Shown here one piece after another: positions 35,520 to 49,400 of a stretch of DNA of 64,000 bases (position 1 is its first letter; the number at the start of each line of letters is the position of its first letter). The translations under genes and the position numbers were made by a program. The notes beneath the pieces are model-generated. The model saw only the letters and a program-made list of their open reading frames with translations, did not search any database and had not been told where the DNA came from. The stretch spans positions 42,655,618 to 42,719,617 of the forward strand of contig CM051027.1 in the NCBI GenBank assembly GCA_027627225.1. The letters are read 5' to 3'. The DNA comes from Congeria kusceri. Its lineage: Eukaryota > Mollusca > Bivalvia > Myida > Dreissenidae.

Positions 35520-37724
35520 CCTAAGCTCAACTTGTCATCAGAACGCCAACGTAAAAATAAATCGTGAAAAATTTTAACCGGCATAGCTTTTGAGCGTGTC
35601 ATAAGGATAGTAGTACCTGACTTTACTAAACCAGAAACCAGAGAGTGTATCTCTGGTGCCTCAGCAAGATTGTTAATACCAAGACCTTTGTATACGTGGC
35701 CGACTGCCGCACACGCTGTCCGTAATAACGAGCTAGGACGTTCCGAAGTACGAGCAATATCACATAGGAAATCCGCTAGCGCGCCCGAATGAGATGGCGG
35801 AAACGGAAAACCGTTATTTTGACAAAATATGTTAAACGTATTGATTACTTTATTGTACGAACGCATTGTACTCTCCGCTAAACAAAAAGCCATTCTACTG
35901 ACTGCTTCCGAGGACCAGCTACAATCATTGACTAATCTAAGCCGCCATATACCCTCCAAGCATACAGGCGCCACATCCGGTTTCGACGATGTTCTGGAAG
36001 GACGCCCATCGCGCGACACGTATTTCTGTTGCTCGGTAAGCGTATTGGAGGCGCAACTGACATTTGTTTTAACATCATCAACCACGGCTGAGCTCTCCAC
36101 GCTGGAGCAATCACGGCCGCGACCGCTTTTTGAGCCTGTATGACTTGTAACACCCGATGTATGAGACAAAATGGCGGGTTTACATAATTGTTTTCTAAAG
36201 CCCAATTTGATGGAGCCAACGCATCTACCCCTTCTGACATCGGTTCCCAGTACCGGCTGTTGAACCTTAACAACTGTGTGTTTTGGCAGCTGGCAAATCG
36301 ATCGATAGTTTGCGGTCCCCATAATTTGTCTAAAAACTTGAACAGACCCGGATGTAGTCGCCAGTTGGCCTTGTTCGGAGTGCGCGAAAAAATCTGCCTC
36401 CGTGTTCAACCGCCCGGCTATATAAGCGCACTCGAGCCAAGTTCCATTCGCCATCGCTTCCGCCCATATAGCGACCGCTATCTCCGATAAACGAAGACTC
36501 GGGCCTCCCATGTGCCTTATGTATGCCGCCGCGGTAATGTTGTCCGTTAAGATTTGAACACGTTTTCCCCTTAATAGTGGCAGGAACGATTTGACTGCCA
36601 TAAGTAAAGCCAGTAGTTCTCTCGCGTTCGACGACTGGAACGAAATTCGCTTGTTCCAGTCTCCCGACGCGACCTTCCCATCGAACACTGCAGCCCAACC
36701 CAGATGGGAGGCGCCGGTCATGACTTCAGCCTCTATAGACTCGCAACATATCTCACGCACGTTCCAGTGGCTAGCCGAATTAAGCCACCACGTAAATTCC
36801 TCAACAACTTTATCGGTAAGAGTCAAAGTATCCTCTCAAGACTTTCTAGTGGACAATAATCTATACGCGTTCCTTAAAAACTATTTTCCTGGTGTAACCG
36901 CCCACGCCACAGAAATACACTGACCGCATAGCCTAGCCAAGCAACGCGCGGTTATACGTTTGGATTTAAGCGCCTTACGAATGAGCTGCTCCAATTTACT
37001 AACCCGTGCGCTTTGTGCGCTTACGACAATGTTATTATTATCACTAGTGATAACGTAACCAAGGTACTTAATTTTTTGCGTAGGAACTAAAGTTGACCTC
37101 AAAATTGACCTCAAATCCAAGGTCCGACAACGTGTTAAGGAACAAGTCACAATGATCTGTTATAGTACTGGCTTCTGAAGCCAACAGAAAATTTTCCACA
37201 AAAACCGATACACGAACACCTAATGAACGCAAATAACTAACAATAGGCCGAATAGTCTTATTAAAGAAATAAGGGGAACAACTCAGACCAAAAGGTAAAA
37301 CGGCCCAACGATAGTATTTTCCCTTCCATTCAATTCCTAAATAATCGCGCGAAGCCGCGTGTACTGGAATATGATAGTATCCGTCTTTAATATCGGCAGT
37401 AACAAAATGATCACACGGTTTTAAAAGCTTTATAGCATCCCGTATGTCTTCATTCCTAAATTTAGGGACGTCGCAGTTTGCGTTTAATTTTCGAAGATCT
37501 GTTATGAGCCGAAATTTATTGTGCTTTTTTGGAACACAACCTATGGGGCTAACACACCTTGGTGTATAGTTACATGGTTTAATATAACCTAAAAGTAACA
37601 ACCGCTGAATTTCACTATCCACAAAATAACATTGTACAGTAGAATGGTTATGATTATCACAATGAAACGAAACAGTGTCATTAACTAATGGAATTGTTAC
37701 ACCATTTTTAATCCAATCAAGCAC
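35516..37724 (-). pseudogene. DIRS reverse transcriptase-RNase H and recombinase N-terminus (broken)
   Basis: RT (37724-37068): FRLITDLRKLN, ADIKDGYYHIPV and LPFGLSCSPYFFNK are typical of DIRS RT; the catalytic YxDD position reads FVEN. A frame change near 37090 leads to the connection piece 37150-36881 (KIKYLGYVI, ITARCLARLCGQ). Two in-frame stops (TAG at about 36881, TGA at about 36840) precede RNase H (36826-35516), whose motifs are GASHLGW (first Asp replaced by Gly), NARELLAL, QILTDN and NTEADFF. Residues from about AESTMRSY to the frame end at 35516 are the N-terminal domain of the tyrosine recombinase. Inactive. Confidence 0.88.
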
Positions 37725-37936
37725 ATAACTAGGAGTCGGAATTTGCCCCCATGCATGATTTTTTTTTGGAAATATTTGTTCGTTTCATAAAGAAACATAA
37801 GACATGGTTAAACGTTACTAAATTATCAACTGTAAAGTTCTGTGTGAGTCTGTACAAACGCGTGCATATAGTAACTTTAGCACTCACAGTTCAACAAACG
37901 TTAATCACCAATTAATCCTCATCGGCGTTGCGGAGG

Positions 37937-38708
37937 TCACCTCTGGGTGGCCGGCGTGACGGAAACGAACGCTGTGTGAAGGCCTGGTAAACGTCTGTCG
38001 GCTCCTCCCTTTCCTTGGAAACCACGGCTTCGTCCCCGGAAGCTCTGGAAATGGCCCCGCGACGATGGAATCGAAGGTCTGCTAACTGCTGCTATAGCGG
38101 CAGCTGATCGAAGGGTCTCGAGAGACGAAGGATTGAGACCGGAAGTGTTTTTCTGCAACGCTCTAAAGAGCCTCGCCGTGTTGTTGTCGAACTGACTATT
38201 GACGATAAGCGATGCATACTCGTCTTGTAAAAAACGGCTCTGTTCATGAGCAATTGTAAACAGTTGATCGAGCGTTTTTTGCGATACTTCCGAAGGCTCG
38301 GTCGTCACCAATAACTTGATCAATGTTTCATTGTATTTGCCACATTTTGCAATCACATTCAGAACGCTCTGATCACTACGCCGGATTCTCTGACGAGAAT
38401 CGTTCACCTTGAGGTCAGCGGGAATCTGTATCGGAGCAAGAGTCCCTCAAAGTTTGAAATTCCCCTTGTATATCCGAATTTCTACCAGCAGCACCGGCTG
38501 GTGCGAGACTGGAGGCCACGTGGCTTGCAACTGGCTCAGAATGAGCGAATTCCTCAGCCTGTACAGGCGGATTATGCGGTAAACTTGACGGTTCCTTATA
38601 CTGACGCGCTAAAGCATCGACCCTTGTATTAAGTCCATCCAGTTTGACGTTCAATTCCCGAATTAAATCCTCAATTTTATCTTCCATCACCGTATTTAAA
38701 AAAAACAC
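37937..38708 (-). pseudogene. DIRS gag-like protein (frameshifted)
   Basis: Two frames, 38708-38415 and 38407-37937, join across a frameshift at about 38410. The first part starts at an ATG with a predicted coiled-coil stretch (ELNVKLDGLNTRVDALAR) and an acidic end. The second part ends in an Arg/Gly-rich tail (SFRGRSRGFQGKGGADRR), suited to nucleic-acid binding. Position before RT and this composition support a gag-like role; there is no zinc knuckle. Confidence 0.7.
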
Positions 38709-38790
38709 GTCCTCACTCGTGAGTGACCAAGTCGAGAACCAATCGTCAGTTTATTGAAATCGCTGTTTGATCTTTGATTGTTTGCTCACT

Positions 38791-39164
38791 GAAAAACAAT
38801 AACAACAGACAATTTTAACAAACCAATTGTAAGTAAATAATTAAAAGAAATCATGTTATACCAGTGCTTGTAATAATATCAATGTGTTACATTCTATGAC
38901 GTTGTATAACATTAGATTCTATTTTGTGACAACTGTTAATTCCAGTCATATGTCATTAATAATTAATAAATAGATATACGATATCAAAAATAAATATCCT
39001 AAACTAGGTGATCATACATAGTCTAATATAGTTACCTCAATGCCTGTTGATCGTACAGCGAATAAATCAGTCAGCATACTAGCATGTGTTGTGAATATAC
39101 ACGTTATACGAGTACTGTATGTTACTTAAGATAGCATTAGGATGTACATTTTTTACAGTAAACA
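38791..39164. other. AT-rich spacer
   Basis: No supported feature. Confidence 0.45.
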
Positions 39165-39302
39165 TTCAGCATTTCGCAATTATCAATTGACTTGTGGCAA
39201 TTAGCAAATCGCAATAGGCAATTAGCAATTGTCAATTAGCAACTGGCATTTGATAATTAGCAATTGTCATTTAGCAATTAGCATGGCGCACCGGCCTTCC
39301 AT
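39165..39302. mobile_element. Half copy of the 'ttggcaattagc' foldback MITE
   Basis: It shares the last ~60 bp with 31011-31332, ending 'agcatggcgcaccggccttc' and 'cata'. The left arm is absent. The ORF at 39229-39420 is an artefact. Confidence 0.7.
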
Positions 39303-39910
39303 AAATAAGCGTACAAATGGTGATGATTTCCAAAATAACAAACTCCTATTATACTTTCGTTTTAATTATATAGTTTTTTTAAATCTAATTTGCTTTAAAA
39401 GCGACGATATTAAAATCTGAAACAAATACTACGGTGTAGCTAAGAAATATATCATTTTTAAAGATGTTTTGTATGTATTCCGAACGCGAACGGTAATGTA
39501 CGGACGGCTACGGCTTTCGTCGAAATTACACGGAAATGTACGAGCTAATGATGGGTCGAATACCTTAAGTTAATAAACAAGTACTGCACCAGCAGATAAC
39601 AAGATAACGCCAGCTTTAATAGTGCAGCGGATAAAGCACTTGCATTTCAACGGAGTGGGCAGAGGTTCGATAACAGGCTTGCATCGATTCGACGATTTCT
39701 GTTCATATGTTTTCCCATGCCATAAGAATAATTTTGAATTAATTTTAATTAATTATTGTGTTTTTGTATTATCGCCAATAATAATAAAATAATTAAATGA
39801 TACATAAAAATGAAACCTTCCAGTGAAACAAACTCCATAGCCCAAATGACAACACAGCGCGATACATAAACACGCGTGATATTATTAAACAGGAGTGTGC
39901 TAGACTCGAA
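39303..39910. other. Spacer with a tRNA-like fragment
   Basis: 39613-39675 carries box A-like GTGCAGCGGATAAAGC and box B-like AGAGGTTCGATAAC; it may be a SINE head relic. Otherwise nothing is recognised. Confidence 0.35.
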
Positions 39911-40817
39911 TATGGTGGCATAGAAACTGCCTTACGATAACTACTTAAGGTTCGCAAAAACTTTCGTGCAACTACTTAAGGTTCGCGAAAACGTTCGTGT
40001 TAACTACTTAACTACGTAAAATATTTGTGTTACCACTAGATCGTAATAAATGTATTTAGTGTTTGCGAATATATTTCTGCTATATATTTTAGTGTTATAC
40101 TAAATGGCCTAAAGAGCCCAGATCTGACATAAGATGCATTTTTGGGGGGTTGCGAGGTCTTCCGCAGTATCTTACTAACGCGAAAATTATCACGTTAATT
40201 ATCTGACAACACAAATCTTAACACGTTAATATTCCTGTTACCACTTAAAATGTGCCCGAGGTCTTCCGCAGTATCTTATTAACGCGAATTTTATCATAAT
40301 AATTATCTTGTCACGCAAATCTTAACTCGTTAATATTCCTGTTACCACTTAATTTGTGCCCGAGGTCTTCCGAAATGTCTTACTAGCACGAAATGTATCG
40401 TGATAATTATTTGACAACGCAAATCTTAACACGTTAATATTCCTGATACCACTTAATTATCACAAATATATTCGCAAACCAATTCGTGTTTTCTCACGCG
40501 AAATGTTTCACGATAATTATCTGACAACACATATCTCAGCACGTTAATATTCCTGGTACCACTTAAAATGTGCCCGAGGTCTTCTGCAGTATCTTGCTAA
40601 TGCGAAGATTATCATGATAGTTACCTTGCAACGCAAATCTTAACAGAACAGAACAGAACACGACATTTATTTTACCCAAGTATACAGCATATACAATAAG
40701 GGCAATATAACAAAGCAAAATATTTAGTAAATTATTAACTTCCGATAATTTTAACGTTCGACAAAATATAATAAACGATATACGGGGGATACTTCCAATG
40801 ATAGGATATATACAAGG

Positions 40818-40850
<33 letters not shown>

Positions 40851-42193
40851 GTAATAATAATAATAATAATAATCATCATCATCATCATGATCATAGTCAT
40901 AATCATAATCGTAGTCATAATCATAATCATAATCATCATCGTAATCATAATCATAATCATCATCGTAATCTTAATCATCATGTAATCAACGTCATTATCA
41001 TAGCTATAAAGAAACAAATAACAATACAATTCGATATGAGCAATTTTTAGCCAGCACTGTAAGAATACTTTTTAGTGGTTTGTGACCTTAGTTGTGCGGT
41101 GCTTTCTTTCCTTTAGCGCGCGGCGTTATAGATTGGAAATGAAACACACAAAAAAACAACAACAAAAACGTGTATTACAAGTTTTACATTTGCTTAAAAA
41201 AATTAATTAGTTCTTTTTACTTAAATCAAGGGGCAGAGACAGTGTGCATTAGCCTTAATACATTGGAGCTATCTTCGTAGCGGTTTCAAACAATGAGAGT
41301 TATTTTAATCGTAGTTTACGCTTGAGTGCACCAGCACACGAGGGCGATATGTTGACAACAAAGGCAAGCTGGTGGACCTATTATGTGAGGTAATTACTCT
41401 TAATCAACTTTGTATAGCAGCGTAACATTTGATAATACCGTTAGTTTTAGGTCAATGAGGTAAATAAAAACTATGATTTGTATGCTAAGTAAATTTATAT
41501 AAATTTTGTCAACAATTATTCCTATTGCACAGCTGATATATACATATATCAAATTTAATTAAGGAGTAAGTATAATTATTATATCTATGACCTGAAAATA
41601 TAAACATTTGCTTCAAATTTTTGTATTATTATTATTATAAAAAAAAAATCCTATTATTAATTACAAATATCTAGGCGCTGACAAGTATTGCAATAAACAC
41701 AAGATTTGTTGTGACAGTAAAAAAACAAAACAATAACAACAAACAAACAGCAAAATACAAATCTTATGATTATATTGACACATAATAGTACCAAACGTAC
41801 AAAGCAACAATAATTTACATTGCTCGGTTGATATATGCATAATTCATAATGAAATTATGGTATAGAATGCGATTAGTATATAGCCAGTAAAAGAAATACA
41901 TTTGTGACGAGTCAAATGTTTGGAATTATTGGATACACAGATGCAAATAGTGACTAAGTCACTTAAATTAGTATAACCAGTAAATATGTAAGTACATCAA
42001 TAGGACATTATTAATTGTTTCAAGTTAATATTCCTGATATCACATAAGTTTTTATTAACTGAAATTCTGATGTTTTACGAAGAAAAAATTCGCAAACGCT
42101 ATCAAGATATAAGATAAATAACACGAAACTTAAGTGGTAACACGAACATTTTCGCGAACCTTAAGTATCGGAAGGCAGTTCTATGCCACCATA
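39911..42193. mobile_element. 2.28-kb inverted-repeat DNA element with internal tandem repeats
   Basis: Left end TATGGTGGCATAGAA... (39911-39970) and right end (about 42130-42193) are inverse over ~60 bp, including CTTAAGGTTCGC. TA at both edges would fit a TA target duplication. Inside are ~104-bp tandem units near the left end (40154-40680), a 'gaacagaacagaacacgaca' patch (40644) and ATA/ATC microsatellites (40818-40985), which cause the ORF at 40751-41029. No transposase frame is present. Confidence 0.7.
40154..40680 (+). repeat. 104-bp tandem repeat
   Basis: 'gaggtcttccgcagtatctt' starts at 40154, 40258, 40362 and 40576, giving a 104-bp period with one divergent unit between the last two. 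Each unit contains 'acacgttaatattcctgtta'. Confidence 0.75.
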
Positions 42194-43428
42194 CTGGAAC
42201 ACTAAAACGGTGTTTCACGAATTGAATTCCGTGTTACATGCTGCGCCACTAAAGAACTTTCAAAGCAGATCGGAAAATAATCACTTCTAAATCATTGTCA
42301 CTGTAAAACAACACTCGAGGAAAGCCTTTTCTTAAAATAGCTTTTTCAACCATTGTGCAATGTATTCATATTGGGCAGGTTAATATTTTCGCACTAAACA
42401 ATGCTCCCACCACAATAGTATGTAGCAATGTTTGTTTATGTTCTCTATACGTATTTATACACTTTTTACAGTGAACATGTCTACAAACAGTTAATAAACA
42501 TTGCAATAAAAACCTGTGGTTTCAACAGCATGTATTTCTATGCAAAATTGATCGTGAACGATTTATTCTCGGCTTAAGGTCTGTCTTCCTGTTCTGTAAA
42601 CTATACCAATAAATAGGCAATAAAATTATCGTCGTCGAACTATTTTCAAATTAACAATGTATATATCAAAAAAAATTCATAAACATTTAAATGCATGTGC
42701 ATGCTTCGGAAAGAAATGCTCTAGTAGCTTTCCGTATATGAACCGATTATTGTACGCGATGTATTCATTGCCTTCTATGCATTATTTTCTGTGCTGCTCT
42801 CTTTACCCTGCATATTTTTCATAGATTATCCTTATTTAAAAATCGTTAAGAAACCGAAAAGCACACATATTTATTTTAAATGTTTCAAAAGAAACATGAA
42901 CTAATATAACGATATGTTCTTAAAGGGTTTAGTATGATTTTGTGTAAGTACACTGTTTGCCGTACTGATCTAGTCTTACATGCGATATATTTAAGTAAAT
43001 TATAAGTGAAAAAGTTACACAGTTTTGAATATTGATGCAACAAGTTCAATTGACAATTCTTATTTTCAAACTTACCATAGACGCCGAATATCTTTTTCAA
43101 CATATTTCTTGTTTATACTGCCTTCGAACTGAACACCAATCTACACACGGCGTTCTTCACTAGTGTCAGAGAGTAGAAATTTCATAAAAAATATGTTGTG
43201 TTGGAAATGTCAATAATTGTTCTGCTTGATACCGCGGTTATTCTTGATACTCATCAGTTAGATGGAAAAGTAAATAAAAAAATATACAAGACAGGTATGC
43301 CCTTTTACATTAACAAAGAAAGAGAAACATATTAATTAAAACCTTGTTAGATAAGTAGGCCTGGGGTAGAGCATAAATATTGCACCAAAAATCATATTTG
43401 TCATAGTAATGTGAATTTTTTATAATGC
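42194..43428. other. AT-rich spacer downstream of the glutamate receptor
   Basis: No exon recognised. It should contain the receptor's 3' UTR near 43.4 kb; the ORFs at 42885-43103 and 43310-43492 have no support. Confidence 0.45.
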
Positions 43429-46400
43429 TTAGATCACGATTACCATCTTTTCCGGTTGTAGATTTCGTATAGCTGCCCACACAACCACACATAGTTCATA
43501 GAGAACGGCGAGAACAGTGAAAGCTATGAGCACAATAAATACACCAAACATGTTAGATATATTAAGTTCGGAAGCAGTGTTGATTTTTGTCTTAGTGCGC
43601 GATTCCTCTTTCGAACAATTAGTAACCGCAGACCACCACCTAAAAAACATAAAATATGAGATTTTTTAAACGAAACATACTTGCTTTGGCATAATAAGTG
43701 AACAGTTTAGATTATTGCTTTTACATTTATCAGGTTTATATCTAATACTGGTTTTAATTTTGCAGGTACCTTTTATTTGAGGACAATTATAGTTTGTAAT
43801 TACAAATGATGAATTCCAGCATTTCATACTTTTGCCGTAGAGAATCCAGAGTTCCATCTTCTTTGAGCTTAAGTAAAGCCCTGTTTATGTCGCCGCGATA
43901 GGGTGCGCCCTTAGGGAAGCCCATACTAAAATGCTTGACTCCGAAGTTTTGTTCAATTGACTCGAGTTGACAGTTTTTTTGGGCATTATAGTTATTAATG
44001 ACACCATCATCCATATACACATAATTCTCTTCCTCCAACACGTAGGTGACTCCAACCTTTCTTTCAGAAAGTATGGACACATCCTCGTTAAGCTTCATAA
44101 AAGCCCACATTCTCTCGTAAGGGTCGTCTCTAAAATTGACACAGATATTTGTACATTTTGAATAAAGATGCAAAAATCATAAATATCAGTAAAAAGCAAT
44201 CACCAATCATCACCTGGAGTTTTTGAAGAACTGCATCAGATCGCTGTTGTTTAGGACCCCATATTTGACCTTCGCCTGTCTTGCAAGGTGGTCCACCGAC
44301 TTAATACGATCGTCTATTTGCTGTAATGTCAGGAATGCTGCTAGATTTGCAGTGTAAGCAGCATTGATCACCAATGTGCAAAACCAGAAGAATGCAACTA
44401 TTGTACGCATGCATGTTGTTTGGGGAGCGTACTCCGAACTTCCTGAGAAAACATAAAAAGTAATAGTCATATGTATGTTCGTAGTGTAGAAAAGAGACAT
44501 AATTATATCATAAAATATACGCAAAGGAAACAAAATCACACACTCGAATGCAATCACAAATAGTCAATTTATTTTCATATTATATTTGCTTTAGTAATGT
44601 AAAGGTGTAGGTGAAGAACGTTAATGCAATGATGAACATATTTTGATGTATACAAAATAAACGTTTCCTGTAACAAAGACCATACATTCTAATCGTTGTA
44701 GTGATATCCTTTCGTTCGCATTAGTAATATCAAGTACCTTGTAGAAGAACTGTTAGAGAGTACCACATGCTTTCTTTCATGTCAAACTTATGTTCGGTTC
44801 CATTTTGTGTGGAATCAAATTTAGCCATCACAAAAAGACCCAGCCCAACAACAAGGACAAACCCTACTATCAGTAGCCAGAGACGCCAGGAAAACGGGCC
44901 CAGAAACTGAAAAACACAAATACAAAAATATACTCAATACATCTAAATGATACTTTAGTAATCAGACTAAATAATATGTGTTAATTTATTGATGTAACGT
45001 ATCATCGAGTGGCCTATTTTGACGCCTTTAAGAAAGGAAATAAAATAGTTTTAATACTACAAATGTTATGTCAAAATGATACAATAATTTCATTTACTTA
45101 TTTATTTTTGTTATACTAACGCAAAATGAACATTCATTGACAAACAAAGTCTATAAGCTGTCATTGTGTATTGAACACTAAAGGCCACCATGTTTTGTGA
45201 GAGGGACCTGAAATTACGCCGTTGATAGATTGCTTATTATTCTCTTTAGTATTATTATTCTCTTTCTCAATGTACCACTGAAAAACTCGACCTACATTGC
45301 TTAAATGCAGAACATGATTGTACAGTTTATTCAAGCAGTAGTAAATATTATTATTTTTAATTATTGCACTAAATTTTAATTCAGTATTGTTTTCTTCAGC
45401 AAAATGGTTATACTAACTTATTGACGTAAGGAGTGGAAAAAATGAACATAGCATGCAGAAGCAGAAAATTTATGATATAGATCTAGAGGATATTTGTTGA
45501 TTTCGGTGTAAGATATTCTTTTTTATTTTACGCTTTTGGACAATAAATAAATACAATTGAGCGATATAAGCTTTAACGTCACAAGTTCGTGTATACTGAC
45601 GTCATAAATGATTTCAAAACTGTCACTCGTAAGTATGGTGGGAACAAAAGTGCCATATTTTGTGAGTCGTTGTCGCTAAATTATAATTGTGTTGAATTTT
45701 ATAATGTGTTTTATGTAAACACATGCATGTACATACTGTACATGAATATAAATTTGCCAAGGGTTGTAAACCACTACTTGTAGATCGATGCTCTTATAAA
45801 ATAGTCTGTTTTATGTTATATTTTCACTGCAGTGAAAATATAAAATCTTATATATTCACTACTCGAACAGTAAAATATAAAATTCTATTCCACCAATAAA
45901 ATTCGATATTTCACTGAAAATCATATAATAAAATGTTTTATCATAATTTCAGTTATTTTGCATCAGCTAAGTCTCTTTAAAACTTGTTCATTTTATAATA
46001 TGTTTACTTCATATACATGTATTCTTACCTTTGCATCTTATACATCTGATGAATGTATTGTAAGCACTAGATGAGAGTGTGTTATATAGAGTGTAATATA
46101 AAGCATTATACAATCAGAGAAAGCTTCTCATGCTTAAATACTTTTAAAATCAACAAAGGCGTCAAAACAAGGCAAGCGTCAAATAAGGTCACTTGACGAT
46201 ACTTCTAAGTCAGATATTTTTATTTATTCACTTTAATGATGCCGTCAATGTATTTTTCGATTTTATAAAAATGGATAGCATAACGATGGATACCTAATAG
46301 TATATATAACGGGTATGTGAAATATACTGAAGTGTAACCATTTTCTTGTATTTTGAATGGTGTCTCGGTTGTGGGTAGTTTTACCCACAAATACTTCCGG

Positions 46401-49400
46401 TTGATAATCTGCTTGAAAGATTCGAGTATATCTGAGAAAATCTAGCAGATGCAGTGATTATCTGATTTTTAGCTGTGGCCGTCTTGATGTAGAGGTATTG
46501 GTAACCATGTATTTCTTGTATATGCTATCCTAAAATTTCTTATTTCCTATTTCCTTGACAAACTTTCGGGCTGTCAAAGAATTATATATTGGTCGCTGCT
46601 CATTACTTTACTTTAATATACAGCGGACACACAGCTAACCCATTGGTAATGACAGTGGAAAGATCGGGAGTATCCTTTATATATTCGCTAAGTAAACTGT
46701 GTATTTTGTATAATATTTTTTTTAATCATTCTAGTTGTTGTCATTGAGCACAACGTTGTTAGTGCTGGGCGAATAATTCGCCTGCAACGCATAACTGTTG
46801 CGACAGGATTTTGGTCGCAACAGTCACTTCCCGAAATTTCATGGTTATTGTGAACTGATTGCAATAAATTTACATACCTTGACATAGAAACCATTCCTCA
46901 GTAATGTTCCATAAATATTTATATGATGATACTTTCATTTTGGATGCCTGAGCTATTTAAACCTACAGGTCTATTTACCCCAAAACGGAAGTCATATCCT
47001 CAGCTGTCAGTTAGATAATAAGCACACGTGGTTGAGTGCAGGATGCATATAATTTGTAAAATACAGTTTAAATGATATGTTTTGGTATCATTTTAAAGGT
47101 ATATATGTAAGCAATAAGAAAAAAGGCTGTTTTGTGCACTACTTTTTGTCTAGTGGTTCCCAGCTTCATAACTTTTGGCCCATGTATTCATGCGCAAAAC
47201 GGCAGCCTCCATGCCCGTCAAAACCGGTGTGTTTTTTCTAAGGTAAATATTTTGAGTTACAACACATAGAATTTTTTGACGTGCTGTTTTTTCAAAAGGT
47301 TATGTCCTCATCTTTCCAACAATGTATGGTGATATATTGGAAAGTAGCTTGGTCATGGTGAAAAGTGAGATCAAATTTTGAATATTTTATATGTAACAAA
47401 GAAGGAATTTATTTGCGCATGCGTAACCTACACACTATGGCCTTAAAAATGAATTTCGCTAACCGCCATTGTGTAAACGTTCATTGATATTCTGCTATGA
47501 TATTGAAGCGTTACATCATTTTATTGGTCAGTTGCCTAGAATGTTCATGGAAGACTCATTCTGATTGGATTGAGTTGTAAACAAGGCATAATGCGAACTG
47601 TAGATGTATACAATAATTATTATATTTACGGATTTAAATGCATGTAGTAGGTAAATGTTGGGACACGTAATGCAGTTTATGTGTTTTTTTAATGTAAAGT
47701 CCATTAAAATGTAACTTTATTGGTGCAAATAATGACAGTATAAACATTCAGGTTTCCACCAGTAAACTGGTATTTGGTAACCAATATTAATGAAAACTGT
47801 TAAGTATTTCCTATCACAAAATATTGGAGCTAATCGTCTGCATTTGTTATAATGAAGTAAGTAAATAAAAGTAAATGTAAGTAATAATTTGTCATATGAA
47901 ATGTATTGATTATTGTTCTCAAACAAATGTAAAATTTGAAAATACATTCTTCAAATAAATTATAACATAATTACTTGTAAAAGGACATATTAACTTTTCA
48001 AGCAACTTAAATGTTGAAATAAATATTCCGATTTTGATACAATACTTACATCTAATAAATGCAACACATTTTCATATTAACTTCAAATTTGTTTGATATT
48101 AAAAAGAAACATACCGAAACTTTACATTTTCAATTTTTTCCGCATTTTCATTTCTATTCATTTTATATCGTTTTAACATGTTTATTTCTACCATTACTTG
48201 TAAATGTATGTTATGTATATTTTTCATCTTAAATAGGCTATGAGGTGGTATAATCTTTAACGCTGAATAAATGTTGTTGTTGTTGTTGGTAACCATTGGT
48301 AACCATATATAAATGGTTACTTGATTATTAATTTGCAGTGCTGTTAATTTGTATATTTTCAGAAGGAGAGATATAGAGAGTTAAAGCGATATAGAGATAG
48401 ATATATAGATCCACTGATCAAAGTGTTGATTTCTATAGTAACGTCTTCACTTAATAAACTGTAACGGTGTTGGAACGTTTGTTGGCATTATTCCTTTACC
48501 CGCACATGTGGTGCAGTTACAAATGGTGCCCCCCTGTGAGTACAAATGCTACCCCATGTGGGGATCGAAGTCACGACCCTGGTTTACGTAAAATTAACTC
48601 AAATATACACAACTAGAAACATAAATCAGTAGATAATATACAATTTTGTATCACTGAATTTGTGAAACACCATAATCATAAATAATAACCATAAATAAAT
48701 CGACTACTCGTTCCCCTGTACAATTTTATTTTATTCCATAAACCAAACCAATTAAACAATCAGTACAAGGTCAGGCAATGCTGCAATCAAAATCAAACCA
48801 ATATCGTAATACGTTCGAACGTTTATCTGAACTAATAATTTACTTCATGTAACAAATTACGCTCTATACATGTTTGAACTTCGCCGGGAGAATATAAATA
48901 GGGAATATTACATTGTGTGGTGTTCCGCTGGCTTGTATTGCTCAAGTTGATTGTGCAACGCTGTATACAACTTTACACAATCAACAAGAGCGATACAAGC
49001 CACCGGAACACCGCAGTCATGTAGTATTCCATTTATTATATACCTCCTTACGATCAAAACATCCACACACACAAAATAATAACAAAAAAGTACTGTAAAA
49101 GAACGCGCATGAATAAATGTCATCTAGATAAAAGACGTAATACAATTCAAATTAACATTTTGTTACGGCGTCGTCGTGTCTTTAAATAGAATGGAGTGTT
49201 TCCCAATGTCGCTCGGAACGTTACGGAAATACTCAACGAACGTGAAAGTAGTCCGGTTTATTGCAGCCGTTGGAAACGGAAAAGTATTTCACAGTGTGAA
49301 ATACGGAAATTCTGTGTCCGGTTGTATTTTTATAAAGAAAATATACAGAATTAGAGTCAGAATATCTATAGGTATATAATAATTACATGTATTGTACAGA

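Larger units (their letters stand above)
34835..38790 (-). mobile_element. Degenerate DIRS-type (tyrosine-recombinase) retrotransposon
   Basis: Order on the minus strand: gag-like frames (38708-37937), reverse transcriptase (37724-36881), RNase H (36826 onward) and a tyrosine recombinase (to about 34835). This RT-RH-YR order, without LTRs or integrase, is diagnostic of DIRS elements, which integrate by recombination of a circular intermediate. Terminal features are unclear: a 16-nt direct match and a ~20-nt inverted match link the 5' flank (38727-38790) with 33470-33680. Every module carries frameshifts or stops, so the copy is inactive. Confidence 0.9.

Noticed and set aside
40751..41029. 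Met/Ile-rich 92-residue ORF
   Set aside because: Translation of ATA/ATC microsatellites.
48908..49123. Overlapping ORFs on both strands
   Set aside because: Explained by the inverted repeat at 48917-49014.
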